Of a stretch of 18,329 nucleotides of DNA, positions 7,472-14,493 are shown one piece after another. Source of the stretch: CAZADH01 sp964483805 (GTDB lineage Bacteria > Muiribacteriota > Ozemobacteria > Ozemobacterales > Ozemobacteraceae). A model generated the notes under the pieces. The model saw only the letters and a list, made by a program, of their open reading frames with translations. It was not told where the DNA came from and did no database searches. A program made the position numbers and the translations under genes. The stretch covers positions 1 through 18,329 of the forward strand of contig CAZADH010000103.1 in NCBI GenBank assembly GCA_964483805.1. Reading direction: 5' to 3'. Positions within the stretch are counted from its first letter, which is position 1. Each line of letters begins with the position of its first letter.

Positions 7472-8575
7472 ATGAAAGGTTTGACCCACTTCATCAGCGG
7501 CGTCACCCTCGCCTCGTTCTTTGCCCCGGCCGTGGCGGCCTCGGCGCTCACCAAGAGCGGCAATCCCGATGCGGCCGCCTCGTTCATCCTGGTGCTCGGC
7601 GGGGTGTTCGGCATCCTGCCCGACACCTTCGATTTCAAGCTCGGCCGATTCTTTGCGAAAGAAGACCTCTACCTCAAGTTCGATCCCAATGACCCCGACC
7701 CACAGCACATGGCCAACCAGATCGGCGCCGCGCTCGAGAAGTGCGTGGCCGAGAACCGGATGATCAAGATCCAGTATAACCCGATGCGCATGGCCTCGAA
7801 TCTGTGGCGTCAATACGTTGTAAGCTACGATGGCGATCGCAACGAGGTCAACGTGGTCATCAACGAAATCGTCAACACGTCGCAGCAACCGTTTCTGGGC
7901 ACCGAACCGCCGCCCGAGAAACGGTTCGGCACCTACAAACTGAAATCTGCGATCTTCCTCGAGAAGCGCCCCAAACCGACGGGTGTCGATATCCTGTCGG
8001 GTCCGATGATGGGCTACCATCCGGTCGAGGTTGACGGCAAAAAAGCGATCTCGGTCGAGTTTCTGCCTTGGCACCGCACCTGGAGCCACAGTTACGTGCT
8101 CGGGCTGATGCTCGCCTCGGTCGTCGCGCTGCTGGCGTGGGGTTTCGCGCTCGACAACTGGTGGCTGTACGGTGTCGTCTCCTTCCTCGGTTTCGCGATT
8201 CACATCACCGAAGACCTCACCGGCCACATGGGCGGGTCGCTGATCTGGCCGTTCAAAGACAAGCGCTACGATGGCTTCTGCATGTTCAAGGCGTCCGACC
8301 CGCGCACCAATTTCACCGTCGATTACGTCTGTATGACGATCCTCATTTTCAACCTCGATCGGTTCACCTTCGCGACACCAACCATTCAGTCACCGTGGTA
8401 TCTTTACTTCTTCTACTGCAGCATTCCCCTGATCATCTATCACGTATTGTGGGCCATGTACATGGGTCCGGTCGGCATCAAGGAAGGCGTGGTGCGGGCC
8501 GAGTCGTTGCTCGCCAAGCGCAACGCCGAACGCAACGCCGAAGCCTACGACGAGGCCGAGTCGACGATCGGCTGA
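7472..8575 (+). CDS. YdjM/DUF457-type membrane-bound metal-dependent hydrolase with a large insert
   Basis: The protein has 367 residues. Family motifs are His6 in the N-terminal GLTHF segment, LPDTFDF (Pro50, Asp51, Asp54), HRTWSHS (201-207) and HITEDLTGHMGGSLIWPF (His244, Asp248, His252). These match the putative metal ligands of the inner-membrane hydrolase family that includes E. coli YdjM (PF04307). E. coli YdjM is about 200 residues; here roughly 135 mostly polar residues (60-195) are inserted between the first Asp motif and HRTWSHS. This would be a soluble domain I cannot assign. Further TM segments occur at about 208-226, 229-247 and 309-330, followed by a charged C-terminal helix. 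The biochemical substrate is not established for the family. AAGGAG precedes the ATG. It is the last gene of the operon and is followed by a terminator. Confidence 0.78.
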   Translation: MKGLTHFISGVTLASFFAPAVAASALTKSGNPDAAASFILVLGGVFGILPDTFDFKLGRFFAKEDLYLKFDPNDPDPQHMANQIGAALEKCVAENRMIKIQYNPMRMASNLWRQYVVSYDGDRNEVNVVINEIVNTSQQPFLGTEPPPEKRFGTYKLKSAIFLEKRPKPTGVDILSGPMMGYHPVEVDGKKAISVEFLPWHRTWSHSYVLGLMLASVVALLAWGFALDNWWLYGVVSFLGFAIHITEDLTGHMGGSLIWPFKDKRYDGFCMFKASDPRTNFTVDYVCMTILIFNLDRFTFATPTIQSPWYLYFFYCSIPLIIYHVLWAMYMGPVGIKEGVVRAESLLAKRNAERNAEAYDEAESTIG

Positions 8576-8618
8576 TCTCGACAACCGCTGCCTCAGGCGC
8601 AGCGTGTCCGCCCAAGCA

Positions 8619-8664
8619 AAACCCCCTGGTGCCGGTAAATACAACCGGTTACACCAGGGGGTTT
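8619..8664 (+). terminator. Terminator of the OB-fold/DUF112/YdjM operon
   Basis: AAACCCCCTGGTG (8619-8631) pairs perfectly with CACCAGGGGGTTT (8652-8664). A second stem inside pairs CCGGT (8632-8636) with ACCGG (8644-8648). The structure starts 43 bases after the stop codon. The T-run is short (GTTTGTT). The A-run on the left arm means it could also act on minus-strand transcripts. Confidence 0.7.
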
Positions 8665-8761
8665 GTTCGTCGACTGACCCGCTCGCACAGCCGAATCGGG
8701 GCGAAGGGGGCCACCACGAGAACTCGCGCCAGTCGAAGAAGTTCTACCCGAGCAGAGACGC

Positions 8762-8778
8762 TCGCGCCACCGGCGCGA
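8762..8778. other. GC-rich palindrome in the convergent region
   Basis: TCGCGCC (8762-8768) and GGCGCGA (8772-8778) form a perfect 7-bp stem with a 3-base loop. It lies between the two terminator-like structures and has no T-run. The role is unclear. Confidence 0.4.
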
Positions 8779-8807
8779 CACCACCCTCACAGACGTCGGG
8801 AACAGCC

Positions 8808-8841
8808 AAGGGCGACCCACCCACTCGGATGAGTCGCCCTT
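8808..8841 (-). terminator. Terminator-like hairpin downstream of the PLD gene
   Basis: AAGGGCGAC (8808-8816) pairs with GTCGCCCTT (8833-8841), a 9-bp perfect stem with a 16-base loop. It lies about 60 bases past the stop codon of the minus-strand PLD gene. The minus-strand tail is only weakly T-rich. Confidence 0.5.
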
Positions 8842-8901
8842 AACACACACCGGTCAAAGTGCGACCGGCGGCCCCAGCAGGAAGCGCGTCCCCTGGAAGG
8901 A

Positions 8902-10485
8902 TCAGTCCGCCAGGCGCCAGCGCTCGACGCCGTCCTTCTCGAACTTCTCGATCATGCGCACGGCCTGCATCATTTCGAGGGCTTTGTTGAGTTCGCCCTG
9001 GTTGAGCTTGGCCAGGTTGCGCACGTTCGACACCGGCAACGCGCCGTCGTCGAGCACACGCTGAATCTTCGAACAGGCGAAGTTGCCCAGCGTTTCGAGA
9101 ATCTTCTTTTCGTACTCCATGGCGTATTCGCGGCTGACCGTATACGGTTTGGCCTCGGGCTTGGCTTCGCGGTCTTCATAGCGGCTGTTCCAGAGAATGT
9201 CGAACTCGGCGAGGAACCGGTCGATGGCGTCTTTGCCATACGGCAGATCGGACGTCAATATCACGGCATCTTCCATGTTGCGCAACTCGGCCGAACCCGA
9301 CCAGTTGTACGAACCGGTGATGATCTTCTTCTTGTTGACGATCATGAACTTGTGGTGCAGCAGCGGCGCGCGGAAGTGGTCGTGACCGACCTTCTTCTCT
9401 TTCGACAGATAGGCATAGGCGTTGGCGCGGAACTTGTAGCGCACCTCGACGTTCTTCATGCCCTTCTCTTTCACCTTCTGCTCGATGATCGGCGGCATCA
9501 GCCCTTTGCGGTCTTCGCCAGAAAGGAGCATGGAGTGGTCGAAGAGCAGCCGGAACTTCGCATTCGGGTACTTCTCGGCCATCGCGAGAATCTTGTTGCC
9601 GATGCCGGTGTGCGTGAAGCTGAACATCGCAATATCGACCGAACCCTCGGGTTCGACCTCGTCGAGCATCTTCATGACGCGGTCGTCGATGGCCACGAAC
9701 GAACCCGACGCCAGTTTCTCGACGTTGAACAGGATGTCGAAGTCGGGCTTCTTGGTGATCACGATCTCGGGCTCGGGCGTGCAGTTGGTCGTGCCCGGGT
9801 CGGCATATTCGTTCCAGAGCCGCGCAAACTGCGCCGCCCACACCGCCGCCACCTCGGGGCTGTTGCGGAAGAACAGGCGGTTCTCGGCATAGGTGTGATC
9901 GGATGTCGGCGCCGTGTTGGCCGACCCGCCGAACGACGTGGTCGGCGAGGCATTGCGATCGTGGTAGATGATGCCGAACTTCTGGTGCATCGTGCCGATG
10001 ATCTTCTTGCCGTCTGACAGGACGCGGGTGCGCTTGGTGCGGTCCATGACCGCCGGGGTCACCAGCTTCACCTGGAAATCGAACGGCTTCTTCTCTTCGG
10101 CGGCGTGCCGTGCCACCTTGTCGACGGTGGTGGTGAATTCCTTCACCGCATCCGTCGTCCAATCGGCGCAGTTGTCGAGCAGAACCCGCACCATCAGGCC
10201 TTCTTGCACGGCGCGATCGAGCAACACGCGAAAGATCTCTTTGTGGGCGAAGTTGTACATACAGATCTTGACAGCGCCCGACGCCGGAACCTTCAAGACC
10301 TCGTCGTGCAGGCTGTTGTTCAGGCCGAGGGGCTGCTCGACCCCGGCAACGGTGATCTTGCGCTGATTGTTGATCGGCGCGAAACCTCCATTCGGCGAGA
10401 GACAGACGGTCACGTCAAGAGCGACGAGCGGCACCGTCAACGTAAATACAAAGGCAACAACGAGCAGGAGAATGGTTTTCTTCAA
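8902..10485 (-). CDS. Secreted phospholipase D-superfamily protein with winged-helix-like C-terminus
   Basis: The protein has 527 residues from a TTG start at 10485. GAGGAGG lies 6 bases upstream, and the start gives a clean signal peptide (KKTILLLVVAFVFTLTVPLVALD). A longer frame to an ATG at 10650 lacks an RBS and overlaps the upstream gene. There are two PLD domains. The first has HQK (His167, Lys169) with SFGGSAN (185-190); the second has HHK (His377, Lys379) with TGSYNWSGSA (390-399). The catalytic His/Lys are kept, but the Asp of the HxKx4D motif is Tyr in the first half and Asn in the second. Such proteins are phosphodiesterases (nucleases or phospholipases). After a charged linker, about the last 55 residues read like a winged helix (LAKLNQGELNKALEMMQ, then a wing DGVERWRLAD), which is odd for an exported enzyme. 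Nuclease versus lipase activity cannot be decided from sequence. Confidence 0.85.
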   Translation of the reverse strand: MKKTILLLVVAFVFTLTVPLVALDVTVCLSPNGGFAPINNQRKITVAGVEQPLGLNNSLHDEVLKVPASGAVKICMYNFAHKEIFRVLLDRAVQEGLMVRVLLDNCADWTTDAVKEFTTTVDKVARHAAEEKKPFDFQVKLVTPAVMDRTKRTRVLSDGKKIIGTMHQKFGIIYHDRNASPTTSFGGSANTAPTSDHTYAENRLFFRNSPEVAAVWAAQFARLWNEYADPGTTNCTPEPEIVITKKPDFDILFNVEKLASGSFVAIDDRVMKMLDEVEPEGSVDIAMFSFTHTGIGNKILAMAEKYPNAKFRLLFDHSMLLSGEDRKGLMPPIIEQKVKEKGMKNVEVRYKFRANAYAYLSKEKKVGHDHFRAPLLHHKFMIVNKKKIITGSYNWSGSAELRNMEDAVILTSDLPYGKDAIDRFLAEFDILWNSRYEDREAKPEAKPYTVSREYAMEYEKKILETLGNFACSKIQRVLDDGALPVSNVRNLAKLNQGELNKALEMMQAVRMIEKFEKDGVERWRLAD

Positions 10486-10567
10486 GGGGCGCCTCCTCAC
10501 AGGGTTGTCTTGCCAGCGAGTATACCGCAGTTTCGCCCGAATGCGCAGCGAAAACGCGGCAAAACCA

Positions 10568-11668
10568 TCAAGTCGGCCCAGTCTCACAGGCCCGGGTGAC
10601 CTGCCACATGCCCAGACACAGGCCGATGGCAGCCGCAATCTGCACCCCATCGAGGGGCCGGCCGAAGCCGACCCACATGATCAAGACCGACGAGAGCGGA
10701 AACGCCAACTCGAAGATCGCCGCAACACTGGCCGGAATCCGGTTCAGCCCGAAATAGAAACTCGCCGTCGCCAGCAAACCCGGCATGATCGCCATGTAGG
10801 CCAGACAACCCCACAGCGGCATCGGCAGCGGTGCCGGCACCTTCTCGCCGACGCCGAGCTCGGCGGTCGGCGGCGCCTGACCGAACACGACATCGGTGTG
10901 CATGCCCGTGCCCACGGTCATCGCCAGCGTCACCGTCAGAACGGCCCCGAGAACGAAGCGATGCCCGAGAACGAACCCCTGATCGAAACGCCCCAGCAAC
11001 AGTTTGCCGAACGAGGTGCCGCCGCCCCAACAGGCCGCGGCGAGGATGGCAAAACCAGCCCCGATCGCGACTTCGCGCCCCACCTCGCTGAATGGGTCGA
11101 TCAACGAAAACGAGACAAAATACGAGCAGACAATGGCCAGGATGGCCCACGGCCAGAACCGCCGCGCCGGTCGTTCCCCGGCCAGCAGCATGCTCAGACC
11201 GATGGTGATCAACGGTTGCAGCTTCTGCAAAAGCACTGCCAGAGCCGGATTCACGTAGGCAAACGCCTGCGAGAACGCGAGGATGCCGCCCGCCGACGCG
11301 CCCCAGCCCACGAGCAGCAGCAAGCCGACGTCGCGAGCGGTGGCCCGGCGCCACTGGTCCAGACGGGATATCAGGATGGGCAGCACCAGCACGGCGTTGA
11401 TCAGGTGTTCCCAGGCGATCAGGGTCAAGACCGAGAACCGCTCGAGCATCGGCACGCGGAAGAACAGGTCGGTGCTGCGCAACACCCCACACACCACCAG
11501 CATCGAGGCCCCAAGCGCCAGCGACGATCCGAGCGTTCCAGGGCCGCCCGCACACGATGTGCGTAGTGCCCCGTTGCCCCACGGATGGGTGCGCGAAACG
11601 TTAGTTTCGCGCAGTGCAACGGGGCCGCCCGCACACCCAGAACCAACAGAATTACTATGTATTGGCAT
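10568..11668 (-). CDS. EamA/DMT-family membrane transporter (start uncertain)
   Basis: The protein has 366 residues from the only upstream ATG in frame (11668). It has about ten TM helices in two EamA-like halves: the first includes AFAYVNPALAVLLQKLQPLITIGLSMLLAGERP, with its typical helix and conserved Glu-Arg-Pro end, and the second includes ASFYFGLNRIPASVAAIFELAFPLSSVL. The family exports or imports small metabolites; the substrate is unknown. The first 45 or so residues before TM1 are not like the family. They are encoded largely by a palindromic repeat element (11541-11636). The ATG has only a weak GGAA upstream, 22 bases after the end of the ABC permease gene. The first internal Met is residue 56, too far into TM1 to be a comfortable start. 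A loop in the second half (PPTAELGVGEKVPAPLPMP) is unusually long. Confidence 0.78.
   Translation of the reverse strand: MPIHSNSVGSGCAGGPVALRETNVSRTHPWGNGALRTSCAGGPGTLGSSLALGASMLVVCGVLRSTDLFFRVPMLERFSVLTLIAWEHLINAVLVLPILISRLDQWRRATARDVGLLLLVGWGASAGGILAFSQAFAYVNPALAVLLQKLQPLITIGLSMLLAGERPARRFWPWAILAIVCSYFVSFSLIDPFSEVGREVAIGAGFAILAAACWGGGTSFGKLLLGRFDQGFVLGHRFVLGAVLTVTLAMTVGTGMHTDVVFGQAPPTAELGVGEKVPAPLPMPLWGCLAYMAIMPGLLATASFYFGLNRIPASVAAIFELAFPLSSVLIMWVGFGRPLDGVQIAAAIGLCLGMWQVTRACETGPT
11541..11636. repeat. Nested palindromic element flanked by 15-bp direct repeats
   Basis: GGGCCGCCCGCACAC occurs at 11541-11555 and 11622-11636, exactly 81 bases (27 codons) apart. Between and overlapping these are four inverted repeats. 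One is CGCACA/TGTGCG (11549-11563). An outer stem GCCCCGTTGC/GCAACGGGGC (11568-11577 with 11616-11625) encloses two hairpins, CCCA/TGGG (11578-11589) and a perfect 10-bp hairpin TGCGCGAAAC/GTTTCGCGCA with loop GTTA (11590-11613). The element would fold as a branched cruciform. It lies within the 5' coding part of the EamA gene in an open frame. A dispersed palindromic repeat is the likely explanation; no transposase is present. Confidence 0.75.
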
Positions 11669-11690
11669 TGTATGTATATTTTCCGGTCAC

Positions 11691-12491
11691 TCAACCACCG
11701 GCCGAAGCATAGCGCGCCAGCGCCGACCGCCAGAAACCACGCGCCGCCGCCAGAAAGAACAGGGTCAACACCACGCCCAGGCCGATCACCTCGGGGCGCT
11801 CTCCCATGGTCAATGCCCGCGCCGGCACCGTCGTGACGAAGGCGATCGGCACGATCGCATAGAAGATGCCCCGCAGCCACCGTGGAAAGATGTCGGCCGG
11901 ATAGCGGGCCAGGGTGAAGAAGCTCCAGGTCAATTGTCCCACGTTCTCGAACTTCTCGAGCCGGATGGCCAACGCCAGCAACCCGAGAAACAGCGAGTAC
12001 ACCAACGCCGTGCTGCACCCGATCGCCACGAGAAAGGCCAGCACCCGTTCGGGGGTCACGACGATCCGGCCGGTCAGCCACAGACCACTCAGCAGCACCA
12101 GCGCCGTCCCGACACTGCCGACATCGTCGAACGAGATGCGCCGAAACGACAACAGGGCTTGTGCCGAAACCGGCCGCACCAGCACCAGATCGAGTTCGCC
12201 GCGGTTGACCAGGCGGCCCATGCCTTCGAGATTCGGCGTCAACAAGATGAAGTGCAGCGAAAACAGGGTCATGAAGATCGCGTAAAACGCGAGCATGGTG
12301 TTGATGTCCCAGCCACCGAGCCGATTGGCGGCCGTAAAGAACAACCCGTACTGCAACAGGCCGAAGCAGAAGTCACAGGCATTGGCGAAGACACCCAGAG
12401 CGAAACTGAGCCGATAACTCATGGCCTGCATCAACGAGGCGCGCCAGAAATGCACGATGATGCGCACATGCCGTCGGACCGCCGCGATCAT
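11691..12491 (-). CDS. ABC-2 type permease subunit (COG3694-like)
   Basis: This 266-residue membrane protein has about six TM helices. It matches the uncharacterised ABC-2 permease family (COG3694, PF06182) through the cytoplasmic motif GELDLVLVRP at residues 98-107 and the preceding NLEGMGRLVNR. It would form the heterodimeric channel with the next protein, powered by the ATPase. Start: ATG at 12491 shares ATGA with the stop of the upstream permease gene (12488-12491), indicating translational coupling. Longer frames upstream overlap that gene out of frame and are not used. The substrate is unknown. Exporters of this trio (COG4586/4587/3694) are annotated generically in most genomes. Confidence 0.85.
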   Translation of the reverse strand: MIAAVRRHVRIIVHFWRASLMQAMSYRLSFALGVFANACDFCFGLLQYGLFFTAANRLGGWDINTMLAFYAIFMTLFSLHFILLTPNLEGMGRLVNRGELDLVLVRPVSAQALLSFRRISFDDVGSVGTALVLLSGLWLTGRIVVTPERVLAFLVAIGCSTALVYSLFLGLLALAIRLEKFENVGQLTWSFFTLARYPADIFPRWLRGIFYAIVPIAFVTTVPARALTMGERPEVIGLGVVLTLFFLAAARGFWRSALARYASAGG

Positions 12492-13321
12492 CCGCCATAC
12501 CCCGTGTAGGCCCGCAGTCCGCGCCGCCACAAAAGCCAGCCGAGAATGCCCAATCCCACGCACCAAGCCACGCCCACCGCCATCCCGGCGACGAAGCCGG
12601 TGCCCGAAACCCGCCCCAGCATGATCTCGAGCGGAAACCCGACGGTGTAGCGGTACGGCAGAACCGCCGTGATCTGCTGTACCGCCGGCGGCAGACTGGG
12701 CAGCGGCACGACCATGCCGCCAAGCATCGCCCACAACGCCATATTGAGCACCAGGTTGAGCGTCTCGACGTGCTCGATCCAGAACCCGGTCAGGGCAAGC
12801 GTGGTGTTCATGACGAAGCGCAAGACAACAGCGAGCAATAGCGCCGCCACGAAGGCCAGAAGGTGCGGCCCGTCGCAGGGCACCGAAGCCAGCCGGTCAC
12901 GCCAGAACCACGCCAACAACAGCGGCGGTGGCAGCACGTAAGCCAATTGCAGGGTCTTGCCAGCGAGGTGCTCGAACACCGGGTGCCACAACGGATGCAG
13001 CGGTTTGAGCAGACTGCGATTGAGCGTGCCTTCGCGGATCTCGCCCGGCAGCGAGAAGTGGATCCAGCAGGCGGTCAGGTGCATCACCACCGGCAGCGCC
13101 AGGAAATAGACGCGGTATTCCCCGTCAGACATTGTATTGCTCGCCGCCCGCTCGACCGACAACCAGGCAAGCATCAGGACCAGGGGCGGCATCATCCCCT
13201 GGATCGCGGAAACCAGCATCATGCCCCGATAGGCCAGGGCCACCTGCCAATGGGCCACCAGCAACTGCCGCATCACGCGCCAGCGGCGGGCGACAGAGAA
13301 CGGAGCGAGGACCGCGGTCAC
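12488..13321 (-). CDS. ABC-2 type permease subunit (COG4587-like)
   Basis: The protein has 277 residues, about six TM helices and a short cytoplasmic N-terminus. The motif GTLNRSLLKP at residues 98-107 matches, position for position, the GELDLVLVRP motif of its partner permease, as expected for paired COG4587/COG3694 subunits. Start: GTG at 13321 overlaps the TGA of the ATPase gene by GTGA (13318-13321). The three ABC genes are thus chained by 4-base stop/start overlaps. Conserved Pro-rich loop VPLPSLPPAVQQI precedes the last helices. Function: half of an export channel, substrate unknown. Confidence 0.85.
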   Translation of the reverse strand: MTAVLAPFSVARRWRVMRQLLVAHWQVALAYRGMMLVSAIQGMMPPLVLMLAWLSVERAASNTMSDGEYRVYFLALPVVMHLTACWIHFSLPGEIREGTLNRSLLKPLHPLWHPVFEHLAGKTLQLAYVLPPPLLLAWFWRDRLASVPCDGPHLLAFVAALLLAVVLRFVMNTTLALTGFWIEHVETLNLVLNMALWAMLGGMVVPLPSLPPAVQQITAVLPYRYTVGFPLEIMLGRVSGTGFVAGMAVGVAWCVGLGILGWLLWRRGLRAYTGYGG

Positions 13322-14319
13322 GCCGGTGCCACCGCCGTCCGCGCAAACAGATCGGCCAGTGCATCTTCGAGCGGGGCCTCTTCGAGGCCCAGATCGTGGA
13401 CCCCGCCGCCCGCATACAACTCAGCCGCCACGCGCGGGGCCTGCTCGCGCGCCACTTTCAGGCGATAGCGGGTGCCCTCGACACCCAAAACCGTGCCCCA
13501 GGCCTCGGGCTTGAAACTCGCCGGCACGGTGCTGAAGGTCACCGTGAGAATCTTGTCGAGACGCGCCGCCGCAGCCAGCGAATGCAATGCACCGTCGAAC
13601 ACCTTGCGCCCGTGGTTGATCACCACCACCCGCTGGGTCAAGGCCTCGACATCGTCCATGTTGTGCGAGGTCAACAGAACGGTGGTGCCGAAACGGGTGT
13701 GATACGCCCGCAAGAACTCGCGGATTCGTTTCTGCATCAGCACATCGAGACCAATGGTCGGTTCGTCGAGAAACAGGATACGCGGTCGGTGCAGCAACGC
13801 CGTCGCCAGTTCGCAGCGCATGCGTTGCCCGAGCGACAGTTGCCGGGTCTGCACCTCGAGGCAGTCGGCGATTCCGAGCATCTCGACCAGTTCGTCACGG
13901 CGTGCGGCGAACTCGGCCGCAGGGATGTCGTAGATTTCGCGATGCAGGGCCAGGGTCTCGGCCGGCGGCAGATCCCACCACAGGTTCTGCTTCTGTCCCA
14001 TCACCAGCGAAATCTGGCGAAGATAATCGACATCGCGCCGAAACGGATCGACGCCGAGAACCCGTACACTGCCCGCCGTTGGCCCGATCAGCCCCGACAA
14101 CATTTTGAGCGTGGTCGTCTTGCCGGCGCCGTTGGGCCCGAGAAACCCGACCAATTCACCCTCGCCGATGACCATGTCGAGCCCGGCGACCGCGGTGATC
14201 GTGGTGGTCGCCGGCGAGAAGAACGCGCGCACGCTGGCCCACAAACCCTCGGCCTTCGGCGCGACCGTGAAGGTGCGGGTCAACTGCTCACAGCGGATGA
14301 CGGCGCGGTCCGGCAACAT
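13318..14319 (-). CDS. ABC transporter ATPase (COG4586-like)
   Basis: The protein has 333 residues. It has Walker A GPNGAGKT (61-68), the Q-loop region MGQKQNLWWDLPPAE (around 107-121, typical of the COG4586 group), signature LSLGQ (161-165), Walker B ILFLDEP (181-187) and the switch His219. The last 90 residues are a C-terminal accessory domain. It energises the two permeases encoded directly downstream with overlapping codons. Start: several in-frame ATGs exist (14319, 14331, and further up to 14478). I chose 14319 because family similarity begins just after it (AVIRCEQLTRTF). No start has a strong Shine-Dalgarno, and longer versions read through the tandem hairpins at 14389-14426. It is divergent from the pilin cluster. 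Confidence 0.88.
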   Translation of the reverse strand: MLPDRAVIRCEQLTRTFTVAPKAEGLWASVRAFFSPATTTITAVAGLDMVIGEGELVGFLGPNGAGKTTTLKMLSGLIGPTAGSVRVLGVDPFRRDVDYLRQISLVMGQKQNLWWDLPPAETLALHREIYDIPAAEFAARRDELVEMLGIADCLEVQTRQLSLGQRMRCELATALLHRPRILFLDEPTIGLDVLMQKRIREFLRAYHTRFGTTVLLTSHNMDDVEALTQRVVVINHGRKVFDGALHSLAAAARLDKILTVTFSTVPASFKPEAWGTVLGVEGTRYRLKVAREQAPRVAAELYAGGGVHDLGLEEAPLEDALADLFARTAVAPA

Positions 14320-14388
14320 GCCGCGCAGCATAGCACAGGAACGATGCCGCTGCATGCCACCCGAAACGCAGGCGCGGGCCGTGCAAAT

Positions 14389-14426
14389 GCGGCGCAAACG
14401 CCGCGCGCACTCCCGGCAAACCGGGA
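14389..14426. promoter_or_regulatory. Two tandem hairpins with identical CAAA loops between the ABC and pilin operons
   Basis: GCGGCG-CAAA-CGCCGC (14389-14404) and TCCCGG-CAAA-CCGGGA (14411-14426) are perfect 6-bp inverted repeats with the same four-base loop, 6 bases apart. They lie in the 174-base divergent gap, 63 to 105 bases from the pilin start. No T-run follows either. They could be paired operator sites or a small repeat element. Confidence 0.45.
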
Positions 14427-14493
14427 TCACCGGCTCGAGACAGCTTTCCTTGTGTCTGAGGGAGAAGATCGGGTACACTTGGGGTGAGGGAAT

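Larger units (their letters stand above)
8576..8901. other. Convergent intergenic region with three hairpins, no gene seen
   Basis: This 326-base gap lies between the stop codons of the plus-strand operon and the minus-strand PLD gene. It contains two terminator-like structures and one GC-rich palindrome, listed separately. Small open frames here have no Shine-Dalgarno and read through the hairpins, so I do not call a gene. Confidence 0.6.

Noticed and set aside
6860..8227. Minus-strand open frame of 455 codons over the permease and YdjM-like genes
   Set aside because: It is strongly charged (Glu/Arg/His/Asp), which is the expected antisense of hydrophobic genes. It crosses the boundary of two better-supported genes.
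10367..11566. Long plus-strand open frame (about 400 codons) opposite the EamA gene
   Set aside because: It is rich in Arg, Gln, His and Pro with no hydrophobic or family pattern and no RBS. It is the antisense of the well-supported membrane transporter in a GC-rich genome.
11541..11636. Insertion sequence or CRISPR unit
   Set aside because: There are no transposase fragments and only two copies of the direct repeat. The internal structure is palindromic rather than a unique spacer.
13132..14487. Plus-strand open frame of 451 codons opposite the ABC ATPase
   Set aside because: The minus strand has all Walker and signature motifs and coupled permease genes. The plus frame has no domain.
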